Source: Cyclobacteriaceae bacterium YHN15
GTDB lineage: Bacteria > Bacteroidota > Bacteroidia > Cytophagales > Cyclobacteriaceae
Length of the DNA stretch: 64,000 nucleotides
Direction: 5' to 3'
Assembly (NCBI GenBank): GCA_003797895.1
Contig: RKQB01000003.1
Span: 558,001-622,000, forward strand
The position numbers were made by a program, and so were the translations under genes. Of the stretch, positions 9,317-18,483 are shown piece by piece; the stretch's first letter is position 1, and each line of letters begins with the position of its first letter. The notes beneath the pieces are model-generated. The model ran no database searches. It saw nothing but the letters and a program-made list of their open reading frames with translations, and had not been told where the DNA came from.

Positions 9317-9646
9317 ATGAATGCTTCAAACACCCAAATTCAAATGCGGAAAGGCCTATTGGAGTTCTGCATTTTGCATATCATATCCAGAGGGGAAGTT
9401 TATGCCTCTGATATGATTGAGGAACTCACCGAGGCAAAGATGATAGTGGTGGAAGGTACACTCTATCCTTTACTTCAAAGATTGAAAAATGCTTCTTTGG
9501 TCACTTATAAATGGGTAGAGTCAGAATCCGGACCACCAAGAAAATACTACTCCATCACAGAAGAGGGAGAAAACTTTCTTAAAACCCTCAATGAAACCTG
9601 GGAATCATTGGTTCAATCCACCCAATTAATCACCTCTAAGCAATAA
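9317..9646 (+). CDS. PadR family transcriptional regulator
   Basis: A compact winged-helix regulator of about 109 residues. The PadR core is plain: QMRKGLLEFCILHII (helix 1), YASDMIEEL, then the recognition region VVEGTLYPLLQRLKNASL and the wing GPPRKYYSITEEG. PadR proteins usually repress a neighbouring membrane-stress or efflux operon. Here the next gene, 4 bases downstream, encodes a PspC membrane protein, a pairing common in Bacteroidota that suggests autoregulated envelope-stress control. I prefer the ATG at 9317. An ATG at 9284 would add 11 residues rich in Lys/Arg. Confidence 0.9.
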   Translation: MNASNTQIQMRKGLLEFCILHIISRGEVYASDMIEELTEAKMIVVEGTLYPLLQRLKNASLVTYKWVESESGPPRKYYSITEEGENFLKTLNETWESLVQSTQLITSKQ

Positions 9647-9650
9647 AAAC

Positions 9651-11549
9651 ATGAAAAAGACCATAAGTATAAATATAAGCGGCATCCTTTTTCATATCGA
9701 AGAGGATGGATATGCAACCCTTAAAAAATACCTGGAAACTATCAACAGGCATTTCTCTCATTATCAGGATAACCAGGAAATAATCTCGGATATTGAGAAC
9801 CGTATAGCAGAAATCTTTTTGAGTAACCTGAAAAATAACAAACAGGTAATTACAGCTGACAATGTAAACAGTCTCATTGAAAAGATGGGAACAATTGCGG
9901 ATTTCAAAGCAGAAGAGGAAGAAAATGAACCTCATCATGAGAATGAAACCAGTCAGGAAAATGATTTCTATAAATATATAACTCCTCCGGGACAGGAAAA
10001 TAAAGGGTATAAAAAATTAACCCGTCTGGAAAACAGAAAAATCCTTGGGGGAGTTTGTGCCGGCTTGGCCCATTACTTGGCCATTGACCCTTTATGGACC
10101 AGATTGGTGGCATTACTTCTTCTATTTAGTGGGAAATTGAATTTCGGAAAGCCTGCATGGGATTTCCTGCCATGGAATTTCAATTTCTCCTTCTCCTTGG
10201 GTATCTGGGCATTGCTGGCCTACATAGTTTTGTGGGTAATTCTACCTGTTTCTTATGATGAACCTGAAGACAAAAACATCAAGAAACTCTACCGAAACCC
10301 CGATGATAGAACTTTAGGTGGTGTGGCGAGCGGTTTGGCGGCCTACTTCAATGTTGAGGTGATCTGGGTTAGATTGCTGTTCATTGGACTGATATTCGCT
10401 GGTGGAGCAGGGTTTGTCATTTATTTGATTTTGTGGATCATAACCCCTCAAGCGAAATCCATTACTGAGCGGATACAAATGAAAGGTGGGGCAATCACTT
10501 TGGATAATATTGAGACCACGATTAAAGAAAATATGAACCCAGTGCCTCCGCAAGAGGAAAGTCAGGGAAGAAAAATAATTCTGGCACCATTTAGGTTCCT
10601 TGGCAAAGTAATCAATGGATTGGGGGAAGCTTTAGGTCCATTCGGCATGTTCATTATAGCCGTAATCCGGGTTATCTTTGGCTTGATCGTTTCCATTTTG
10701 GGTATGGCAATTACCATTGTACCCATTGTTTTACTAGGGGTTTATTTCGAAGTACTTCCAGTTGGCGATTCGGGAATTGTATTGGATAATATCCCCGCTG
10801 AATGGATTAGCGATATACTTCCAATTTGGCTTGCCATTGCCATCGGTATAGCCATTATGATCCCTGGCCTAATCATTCTTCTTTTGGGAATCAGTGTGAT
10901 AGTAAAACGAAGCATCATAGAAGGACGATTTGGCTTGATTGCTCTTGGAGTATGGCTTTTGAGCATTGGGGTAGCCGGTTTCCAATTACCTAAAGTTATC
11001 TCACAATTTAAATCAGAAGCTATACATACCACTGAAAGTCCCCTCAATCTATCAGAAGGTGTAATGGTTTTAAAATCAGAACAAAACCGAGGCGAACAAG
11101 GAATATTTGACCTGGTCAATTTGCAACTTGTGGGTACAGATGGGGATCGGGTAATTTTGGTCCAGGATTTCAAGTCGAAAGGAAAAGGATATGAAGATGC
11201 ATTAAACAATGCCAGCCTAGTAAAATACAATTATGCGGTAACTGACTCCATTGTCACTTTTGACCGTAGTCTTGATCTTGGGCAACTGAATAAGTTTAGA
11301 GGTCAAAACCTTAACCTAACTTTGGAAATCCCATACGACAAAGCATTTGTCTTGGACAAATCCATTTTACCTATTATCAGAAATACATTGAACAAAAATG
11401 GTTATAGAAGCAGGGATGTTAATTCGAGAAATTATTGGGTGTTCAATGAAGACGGTTTATTCTGCCTGACCTGTACCCAAAGTGGTGAATTCACGGAAGC
11501 AGATAGTTTGTCCAAAACAAAGTTTTCTGATGCATTCTTTTTAAAATAA
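9651..11549 (+). CDS. PspC domain membrane protein
   Basis: A 632-residue inner-membrane protein. Residues 1-90 form a soluble domain (SGILFHIEEDGYATLKKYL...) typical of Bacteroidota PspC proteins. Two PspC domains follow (about 121-205 and 212-275), each with the R-x-LGGV-x-x-GLA-x-Y motif (ILGGVCAGLAHYL and TLGGVASGLAAYF) and a two-helix hairpin. Several more membrane helices lie around 325-470, and the C-terminal 150 residues are beta-rich and probably periplasmic. PspC is a sensor in the phage-shock response. The tight spacing after padR indicates one operon, with PadR as likely regulator. Confidence 0.88.
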   Translation: MKKTISINISGILFHIEEDGYATLKKYLETINRHFSHYQDNQEIISDIENRIAEIFLSNLKNNKQVITADNVNSLIEKMGTIADFKAEEEENEPHHENETSQENDFYKYITPPGQENKGYKKLTRLENRKILGGVCAGLAHYLAIDPLWTRLVALLLLFSGKLNFGKPAWDFLPWNFNFSFSLGIWALLAYIVLWVILPVSYDEPEDKNIKKLYRNPDDRTLGGVASGLAAYFNVEVIWVRLLFIGLIFAGGAGFVIYLILWIITPQAKSITERIQMKGGAITLDNIETTIKENMNPVPPQEESQGRKIILAPFRFLGKVINGLGEALGPFGMFIIAVIRVIFGLIVSILGMAITIVPIVLLGVYFEVLPVGDSGIVLDNIPAEWISDILPIWLAIAIGIAIMIPGLIILLLGISVIVKRSIIEGRFGLIALGVWLLSIGVAGFQLPKVISQFKSEAIHTTESPLNLSEGVMVLKSEQNRGEQGIFDLVNLQLVGTDGDRVILVQDFKSKGKGYEDALNNASLVKYNYAVTDSIVTFDRSLDLGQLNKFRGQNLNLTLEIPYDKAFVLDKSILPIIRNTLNKNGYRSRDVNSRNYWVFNEDGLFCLTCTQSGEFTEADSLSKTKFSDAFFLK

Positions 11550-11577
11550 TCCAGTTGAACATCAACTAGCTTGGATG

Positions 11578-11610
11578 AGGCTGTGTATTTATTTGCACAG
11601 CCTATTTTTA
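11578..11610 (+). terminator. Terminator of the padR-pspC operon
   Basis: An 8-base perfect stem (AGGCTGTG / CACAGCCT) with a 10-base loop and a following T-rich stretch, 28 bases after the pspC stop. Confidence 0.75.
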
Positions 11611-11725
11611 TATCATTGCATCTATAAACAAATATAAACCCTGCTCATTATCCTGAAAATAAATTCCCGCGTTTAAGAATTTAATTATCTTGCATTTTTA
11701 TTTATTGGATAAACCCAAAATTAAG

Positions 11726-13126
11726 ATGCAGGTAAAAATAAAGTTTTTAGGTGGAGCCAAAACTGTGACGGGTTCGAGATATCTACTGGAATTCGATCAT
11801 AAGAAAATACTCGTAGATTGCGGTCTTTTCCAAGGTTTGAAAGAATATAGATTACGGAATTGGGATAAATTCCCAATAGATCCCTCCAGTATTGACATGG
11901 TAATTTTGACCCACGCGCATATTGACCATAGCGGCTACCTGCCAAAATTGGTCAAAGAAGGATTTAGCGGCCCCATTTATTGCACTTTTCCTACCGAAGA
12001 ATTGGTAAGGATTTTATTGTTGGATTCAGGTAAACTACAGGAAGAAGAAGCTGCCTATGCACAGAAAAAAGGATATTCCAAACATGAAAAACCTTTACCT
12101 TTATATACCATAGAGGATGCAGAAAAAGTATTCCCTCTTTTACAACCTCAGGAATTAGAGCAGGAAACCAGAATAAATGAACAGCTTTCATTTACATTTT
12201 ATAATGCCGGACATATTTTGGGAGCAGCAATTGTTAAAATTAAAATCCGTAGTGAAAGTCAGGAAAAAAAGATCATCTTCTCAGGGGACTTGGGCAGGTA
12301 TCATGACCCAATCCTACATGCCCCATCAAGAATACCTTTTGCAGATATCCTATTTATGGAATCCACTTATGGAAACAGAATTCAGACGCATCAGAAACCC
12401 GTAGAGGATTTAGGTCGGGCCATAAGGGAGACTTACAGAAATGGGGGTGTATCGGTAATACCTGCCTTTGCGGTAGGAAGAACCCAAATGATCCTTTATT
12501 ACCTCAATCTGCTCCAACAAAAAGGAAAAATTCCTGAAATTCCAATTTATGTGGACAGTCCTATGGCCATTGACGTGACCAAGTTATATAAGAAATTTCA
12601 TCAGTACCACCGATTAGGCCCGGTTTTGGAAGAAGAAGGATCGAATCCTTTTGTTCATAAAAACCTACATTACTACCAAACTCAGGAAGCCTCCATGTCC
12701 CTTAATGCCATCAGGGGTGATGCCATCATCATTTCTGCAAGTGGAATGGCCACTGGTGGAAGGATTCTTCATCACCTGTACAACAGGTTACCTAATGAAA
12801 ATGACAGCATTATTTTTGTCGGATACCAGGCTGAGGGAACGAGAGGACGAAGAATCTTAGATGGTGAACCTACATCAAGGATGTATGGGATTGAAGTTCC
12901 AATAAAAGCCAAAACTTACTATATAGAAGGATTGTCAGCCCATGCAGATCAGGATGAATTAATAGAATGGGCAGAAGGGTTTACTTCAAAACCAAAAAAA
13001 GTTTTTCTGATACATGGAGAAAAGTTAGCAGCTGAAGGCTTGTCAAACAGGCTCCGGGAGGAATTGAACTGGAACCCTATTATCCCTGAATATTTGGAAA
13101 GTTTTGTCCTCTTTGATGGAATTTAG
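11726..13126 (+). CDS. MBL-fold RNA-processing exonuclease (beta-CASP family)
   Basis: This 466-residue protein is a metallo-beta-lactamase/beta-CASP nuclease of the bacterial Ysh1/CPSF-73-like group. It has the motif-2 zinc cluster HAHIDH (residues 63-68), the upstream FLGGAKTVTGS strand, GHILGA with a zinc ligand His, FSGDLGR (motif 4), a beta-CASP insert with STYGN, SASGMATGGR, and a C-terminal RMMBL-like segment (SAHADQDEL, VFLIHGE). Such enzymes cleave or trim RNA using two zinc ions. The ATG at 11726 fits the family start. A TTG upstream does not. It is a stand-alone gene. The physiological RNA targets are unknown. Confidence 0.88.
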   Translation: MQVKIKFLGGAKTVTGSRYLLEFDHKKILVDCGLFQGLKEYRLRNWDKFPIDPSSIDMVILTHAHIDHSGYLPKLVKEGFSGPIYCTFPTEELVRILLLDSGKLQEEEAAYAQKKGYSKHEKPLPLYTIEDAEKVFPLLQPQELEQETRINEQLSFTFYNAGHILGAAIVKIKIRSESQEKKIIFSGDLGRYHDPILHAPSRIPFADILFMESTYGNRIQTHQKPVEDLGRAIRETYRNGGVSVIPAFAVGRTQMILYYLNLLQQKGKIPEIPIYVDSPMAIDVTKLYKKFHQYHRLGPVLEEEGSNPFVHKNLHYYQTQEASMSLNAIRGDAIIISASGMATGGRILHHLYNRLPNENDSIIFVGYQAEGTRGRRILDGEPTSRMYGIEVPIKAKTYYIEGLSAHADQDELIEWAEGFTSKPKKVFLIHGEKLAAEGLSNRLREELNWNPIIPEYLESFVLFDGI

Positions 13127-13235
13127 TGCCTTAAAATCTTTCCCTAAAGCAAAAAAATTTTCTCCCTAAGCTTAGGACAGATGCCTTTAAGGCTACCTAC
13201 TCTTTGAATAAGGATTCTTAAAATTTAAGCTGTCT

Positions 13236-14897
13236 ATGCATATTAACCGGATTATAGAACAAAGACCCTATTTATCATTTAAATCATTATTCTACCTTGT
13301 ATTGACTCCTCTAATTGCAAGTTGTGGGATGTTGGGACCAAAGTCATCACCTTTGGTGGTATCTGCTGATTTAAGCCCTAAGAAAGCTGATCTTACCATT
13401 GAAGAACTAAGCCATTGGCAACATTTAGACCTGATTAAGGATACTGTTCCCGGAATGAGTTTGGACAGAGCTTACAAAGAAATCATCAGAAAGAAAAAAG
13501 GAAAGCCGGTGGTTGTTGCCGTTTTGGATTCAGGAATAGATCTCAAGCACGAAGATGTCAAAAACATTCTTTGGACCAATTATAGGGAGATCCCTGGAAA
13601 CAATACAGATGATGATGGTAATGGATATATAGATGATATTCATGGCTATAATTTCCTGGGAGAGGCTTATTATGAGCAATGGGAATTTGCTAGAATACTG
13701 AGATTGGGAATCGGGGATGAAGATTTTCAGGCGAAAGCTAAAAGTAAATTCGATAAGGAATATGAAGAAGCCATACAGCATATTTACAGTATGCAAGGAA
13801 TGGGTGTAATGATTGAGGAAGCGAATGCAACAGTTCAAAAGGAATTAGGAAAGGATACTTATACCTTGGAAGATCTGGAAAATATGCTATTGGAAGATGC
13901 AGATCTAAACCAAAAAGTGAGTCTCTTGATGCAGATTTTCAGTTTTTCAGATAACCTTGAAGAGTTAAGAGAATTTATAGATGAAGGGGTTTCCTATTAT
14001 TCTGAACAATTGAAATATAAACTTAATTTGGAATTTGACGGCAGAAAGGATGTTGGGGATGATCCTTATGATTTTAAGGATAGGGTTTATGGAAATGGGA
14101 ATCCCCAAAACCTATTGAAAGATGAAAGTCATGGAACACATGTGGCAGGGATAATTGCAGCAGATAGAAAAAATGATCTTGGTATCAAAGGGGTGGCAAA
14201 TCATGTAGAAATCATGAGTATCCGTTCTGTCCCAGATGGGGACGAATATGATAAGGACATTGCATTAGGGATCAGGTATGCAGTGGACAACGGTGCTAAG
14301 ATTATCAATGCCAGCTTTGGCAAATCATTTTCTCCCAATCCGGAATGGGTATACGATGCCCTTAAATATGCTGAATCTAAGGATGTACTTATAGTCTTGG
14401 CAGCCGGAAATGATGGTTTGAATTTAGATGATCCTGAAAACCTAAACTATCCCAATGATCATAAATTTGAACTAGGTAAAAAATTTGTTGAAAATGTAAT
14501 AACAGTAGGTGCCCTGACCCCTCTTTATGGGGAACAGTTGATCGCACCTTATTCTAATTACGGCGCTCAAACCATAGATATTTTTGCCCCAGGAGACGAG
14601 ATTTTATCTACCATGCCGGAAGACGAATATGAATTTCAGGGAGGCACCTCTATGGCCGCTCCTGCTGTTTCAGGAATAGCTGCATTAATAAGGTCTTATT
14701 ATCCGGAATTGAGTGCCTCGCAGGTAAAAAAAATAATTATGGCGTCAGGCCTCTCTCCTGACATCAAAGTGACTGTGGGAGAACAAGGCAGCCAAGAACA
14801 TCCCTTGTCCGACATTTGCATATCAGGAAAAATCGCAAATGCCTATAATGCCCTTTTACTGGCCAAACAGGTATATAAAGGCAAAGTCAAACTTTAG
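13236..14897 (+). CDS. S8 family serine peptidase, lipoprotein
   Basis: A 553-residue subtilase with a lipoprotein signal ending IASC (Cys30), so it is probably anchored in the cell envelope. The catalytic triad is visible: Asp98 in VLDSGID, His299 in SHGTHVAGI and Ser472 in GGTSMAAP, plus the oxyanion Asn in AAGNDG. Between Asp and His lies an insert of about 150 residues that is acidic and largely helical, far longer than in classical subtilisins. It may act as a lid or a specificity domain. The C-terminus (about 60 residues after Ser) has no sorting domain. It converges with the flavoprotein gene, the stop codons being only 2 bases apart. Confidence 0.9.
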   Translation: MHINRIIEQRPYLSFKSLFYLVLTPLIASCGMLGPKSSPLVVSADLSPKKADLTIEELSHWQHLDLIKDTVPGMSLDRAYKEIIRKKKGKPVVVAVLDSGIDLKHEDVKNILWTNYREIPGNNTDDDGNGYIDDIHGYNFLGEAYYEQWEFARILRLGIGDEDFQAKAKSKFDKEYEEAIQHIYSMQGMGVMIEEANATVQKELGKDTYTLEDLENMLLEDADLNQKVSLLMQIFSFSDNLEELREFIDEGVSYYSEQLKYKLNLEFDGRKDVGDDPYDFKDRVYGNGNPQNLLKDESHGTHVAGIIAADRKNDLGIKGVANHVEIMSIRSVPDGDEYDKDIALGIRYAVDNGAKIINASFGKSFSPNPEWVYDALKYAESKDVLIVLAAGNDGLNLDDPENLNYPNDHKFELGKKFVENVITVGALTPLYGEQLIAPYSNYGAQTIDIFAPGDEILSTMPEDEYEFQGGTSMAAPAVSGIAALIRSYYPELSASQVKKIIMASGLSPDIKVTVGEQGSQEHPLSDICISGKIANAYNALLLAKQVYKGKVKL

Positions 14898-14899
14898 AC

Positions 14900-17848
14900 T
14901 TATTCTTTAAGGGCCTCCCACAAAATCTCTACCGGGTGTTTGGCTTTTTTTCCTGTCCCATCCAATATCTGATGACGGCATGAAGTTCCAGTTGCGGCAA
15001 TCTGGGTCGATTCCTTTGCATTTCGGACAGCGGGAAACAAGACCATTTCCCCAATCTGCATACTCAGTTCATAGTGTTCTTCCTCATAGCCAAAGGAACC
15101 TGCCATACCACAACAACCGGAAGGAATAACGTCCACTGTATAGTGCTTAGGGAGAGATAATATTTTTTGGGTCCAGTTCAATGAAGAAAGGGCCTTTTGG
15201 TGGCAATGACCATGTAATTTAATTTGCTTGGAATCATTGGTGAAAGATTCAGGAGTTATATTTCCTGCAGCAATTTCCCTCCCAAGAAACTCATCAATCA
15301 AAAGCGTATGGGATTTTACTTTTTTTGCATCTTCAATAAATTCTTGTCTTACCAATCTTGGGTATTCATCCCTGAAGCTCAGGATTGCCGAAGGTTCAAT
15401 ACCCACCAAAGGCCGATTGCTATTTACTATATCCCGAAAAATCTTCACATTGGCTTCTGCATGTTTCCTGCCCTTTTCCAACAAACCTTTGGATATCGCA
15501 GACCGACCACTTTCTTCATGATCTACAACCAACACTTCATAGCCTAATTTTCTCAATAGTTTTACTGTAGTGATTCCTATCTCCGTATCATTATGGTTGG
15601 TAAATTCATCCACAAAAAGGTAAACGGTTTTGATTATTGGCGTTTTAACAGGGAATTTTGCCTGATTTTTCCTGAACCAGGACCTCAGATCAACTTTGCT
15701 TATTTCGGGAAGATTTCTTTTGGAAGCCACACCTAAAACTGACTTCATTAGTCCGGCTGTGATGGGATTTCTCAAAGAAAAATTGGAAAGGCCAGGCAAA
15801 ATTGAACCCAGTTTATTCAATTCATTGATATAGGCAAAGGCTTTAGAGCGCAAAGGAACTCCATTTGATTTTTGGTATTGGTATAGGAATTCGGCCTTCA
15901 TAGAGGCCATGTCAACATTGGACGGGCATTCCGCTGTACAGCCTTTACAGGATAAACAAAGATCCAAAGCCTCTTTGATTTCAGGATGATCAAAGGCATT
16001 TGGTTGCCTATCTTTTGTCAAAAATTCCCGTAAAGTATTGGCCCTTCCCCGAGTAGTATCCTTTTCATTTCTGCTTGCCTGATAACTTGGACACATAGTT
16101 CCTCCAGAAATAGGTAATTTACGGCAGTCCCCCGATCCATTGCACTTTTCAGCCATTCTTAAAATCCCTCCTACTTCAGTAAAATCCATCATGGTTATCT
16201 GTTCGGGAGTTTTCATATCTGCCTCATACCGAAGTGAAGTGTTCATTGGCGCGGTATCAACAATTTTTCCTGGATTAAAAATATTATCCGGGTCCCAGGT
16301 GTATTTGATCCGTCTGAAAAGCTGGTAATTTTCTTCTCCTACCATCAAAGGAATGAAGGGGGCACGAACACGTCCATCTCCATGCTCTCCACTGAGGGAA
16401 CCATTGTATTTTTTAACTAATTTGGCAACATCCAGTGAAATCTTGTAAAATTCTTCCTGGTCAGCTTTCTTTTTTAAATCTAAAATAGGGCGCAGGTGGA
16501 TTTCCCCTGCTCCTGCATGGGCATAATGTACAGGATCCTGGCCATAGCCTTCCATCATCTTGTCAAATTCATCAATATAATCCGCCAAGTCTTCAATATC
16601 CACAGCTGTATCTTCAATGCATGCCACTGCTTTTCTATCTCCGGGAATATTAGCAAGAAGCCCTAATCCTGCACTGCGTAAGGCCCAGGCTGATTTAGTC
16701 ATGTCAGGTCCTATGACAGGATAGGCATATCCGAGACCTGCAACTTTCAAATCAGCTATCAGCTTCTCACCTTTTTCTCTGGCTTCCGACTCCGTCTTCC
16801 CCGTAAATTCTATCATTAAAAGTGCCATGGGATCACCCTCCACAAAGTATCTGTTTTTATTATATTCCAAACTTTGCTTGGTACAATCCAGGATAATTTT
16901 ATCCATTAGTTCCACCGCAGTAGCCGGATGTTTCATGGCCACTTGAGCCGCTTTCATACTTTGGTGAATGGAATCAAAATGGGCTGCTACAACAATCTCA
17001 AGTGGGTCAGGCAATGGATCCAAAGAAATCTTAATTTCCGTGGTAAATGCTAAAGTACCCTCAGACCCAGACAATAATTTACAGAAATTGAAATGATCAG
17101 CAGTTTCCGAAAAAATTTCAGAATCCATTAACGCATCTACCGCATAACCTGTATTCCTTCTGTGAATGGACTTCTTTGGGAAATTTTCATTGATATCGTT
17201 TTGGATTGAAGGATTGGAAAGCTCCATCTTTATTTGCCTATAAATTGCAGCTTCCAAAGTTTCAGGAACACATTTCTCCTCAAATTCTTCTTTTGAAAGG
17301 CTTCCAAAAACCGCTTGGGATCCATCACTTAAAAAAGTTTTAAGCTCCATAACCTTGTCCCGAGTAGTACCATACACAATAGAGGTTGTTCCTGAGGAAT
17401 TATTCCCTACCATGCCCCCAATCATTGCCCTATTGGCTGTCGAAGTGATAGGACTAAAAAACAGTCCATAGGGCCTTAAAAATTGATTCAACTCGTCCCT
17501 CACTACCCCAGGCTGCACACGAACCCACTTCTCCTCCTTATTGAATTCAAGAATTTTAGTAAAATACCTGGAAACATCCACCACTATCCCATTACCAACA
17601 CATTGCCCAGCTAATGAAGTACCTGCAGTCCTAGGAATAAGGGAGGTTTTATTTTCCTTGGCAAAAAGGATGAGTTTTCGAATATCCGACTCTGTTTTTG
17701 GAAAAGCCACTGCCAAAGGAATTTCCCGGTAAACTGAGGCATCAGTGGCATACAAAGTTTTGGTAAGCGAATCGAATTTGATCTCCCCCTCTAATTGGGA
17801 AGCTAAATCCTGCAATAAAGGCAATAGGTTAGGTTTGGCTGAAGTCAT
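14900..17848 (-). CDS. D-lactate dehydrogenase-like FAD/Fe-S fusion oxidoreductase
   Basis: A 982-residue fusion of a GlcD-type FAD domain and a GlpC/LutA-type iron-sulfur half. The FAD_binding_4 part (about 35-210) has PRTAGTSLAGQCVG and MVGNNSSG. The FAD-oxidase C domain follows (about 240-540) with GEHGDGR. A ferredoxin region (about 565-650) contains the Cys cluster CLSCKGCTAECP, and two cysteine-rich CCG-type motifs lie near the end (HGHCHQKAL, SGCCGMAGSFGYE). The closest family is YdiJ/Dld, which oxidises D-lactate or D-2-hydroxyacids and feeds electrons to quinone. It is transcribed alone. The substrate is inferred. Confidence 0.88.
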   Translation of the reverse strand: MTSAKPNLLPLLQDLASQLEGEIKFDSLTKTLYATDASVYREIPLAVAFPKTESDIRKLILFAKENKTSLIPRTAGTSLAGQCVGNGIVVDVSRYFTKILEFNKEEKWVRVQPGVVRDELNQFLRPYGLFFSPITSTANRAMIGGMVGNNSSGTTSIVYGTTRDKVMELKTFLSDGSQAVFGSLSKEEFEEKCVPETLEAAIYRQIKMELSNPSIQNDINENFPKKSIHRRNTGYAVDALMDSEIFSETADHFNFCKLLSGSEGTLAFTTEIKISLDPLPDPLEIVVAAHFDSIHQSMKAAQVAMKHPATAVELMDKIILDCTKQSLEYNKNRYFVEGDPMALLMIEFTGKTESEAREKGEKLIADLKVAGLGYAYPVIGPDMTKSAWALRSAGLGLLANIPGDRKAVACIEDTAVDIEDLADYIDEFDKMMEGYGQDPVHYAHAGAGEIHLRPILDLKKKADQEEFYKISLDVAKLVKKYNGSLSGEHGDGRVRAPFIPLMVGEENYQLFRRIKYTWDPDNIFNPGKIVDTAPMNTSLRYEADMKTPEQITMMDFTEVGGILRMAEKCNGSGDCRKLPISGGTMCPSYQASRNEKDTTRGRANTLREFLTKDRQPNAFDHPEIKEALDLCLSCKGCTAECPSNVDMASMKAEFLYQYQKSNGVPLRSKAFAYINELNKLGSILPGLSNFSLRNPITAGLMKSVLGVASKRNLPEISKVDLRSWFRKNQAKFPVKTPIIKTVYLFVDEFTNHNDTEIGITTVKLLRKLGYEVLVVDHEESGRSAISKGLLEKGRKHAEANVKIFRDIVNSNRPLVGIEPSAILSFRDEYPRLVRQEFIEDAKKVKSHTLLIDEFLGREIAAGNITPESFTNDSKQIKLHGHCHQKALSSLNWTQKILSLPKHYTVDVIPSGCCGMAGSFGYEEEHYELSMQIGEMVLFPAVRNAKESTQIAATGTSCRHQILDGTGKKAKHPVEILWEALKE

Positions 17849-18084
17849 AGCGTAAAAATAAGCATAAGAAACAAGGTTAAAATAAGCTTCTCAAAATAAA
17901 TAGCTGAGCTGGAATTTTTTTAAAATTATGAGAAACCTTTTAATTGACTTATTCTATTAACATCTTTTCAATGTAAAAACCAATACATTAATAAAACATT
18001 AAAATAAGAGCAGAATTATATATTGAATTAAGCAATAAAAATAGAATAGTAGAACACTTCTGTTATATTTTACTTATGTATTTT

Positions 18085-18114
18085 TTGGTTATTATCAGGT
18101 TTTTATTACTTTAG
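18085..18114 (+). promoter_or_regulatory. Bacteroidota-type promoter directly before the small membrane protein
   Basis: TTG (18085-18087), 19 bases, then TACTTTAG (18107-18114), a 7-of-8 match to TAnnTTTG. The start codon lies only 4 bases after the -7 box, so the transcript would be leaderless or nearly so. Confidence 0.5.
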
Positions 18115-18118
18115 TCTT

Positions 18119-18376
18119 ATGGCAGGTGGAACATCAGGATTCAATATGATTCAAACCGGAAGGGATAACGCAAGTATCATTTCCAAAAGGGCAGGGATGA
18201 GCGATAATCCCTATGGTTTAAAAACCAGTCCTCTTGAAAGCAGGAATCCCGATCAGTACGAAGAGTTAATGAAGGATAGATTTGAGAGGCAAGAGCAACA
18301 TGCCCAATCCAATAAGTTTGTGTTGATGTTTTTCGGTCTGTTGGTTTTACTCTCCGTTTCCCTTTTCTTTATTTAG
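18119..18376 (+). CDS. Small membrane protein, conserved-looking hypothetical
   Basis: An 85-residue protein with a polar, Gly/Asn-rich N-terminus (MAGGTSGFNMIQTGRDN), a charged middle segment (ELMKDRFERQEQ) and one C-terminal transmembrane helix (about residues 66-85) that ends exactly at the stop. This is the tail-anchored layout, with the polar part most likely in the cytoplasm. I do not recognise a function. The promoter sits so close to the ATG that translation would begin at or within a base or two of the transcript end. A start at Met10 or Met27 would avoid that but lose the distinctive N-terminus. Confidence 0.65.
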   Translation: MAGGTSGFNMIQTGRDNASIISKRAGMSDNPYGLKTSPLESRNPDQYEELMKDRFERQEQHAQSNKFVLMFFGLLVLLSVSLFFI

Positions 18377-18483
18377 ATTTTTTTTGCAAAAGGAGAAGCA
18401 TTTCAATCAAAAATCTGGTTTTTATAAGTAGGACTCATTTTATTTGGGGCTGTAAAAATTACAATTGTAAATTTCAAAATATC

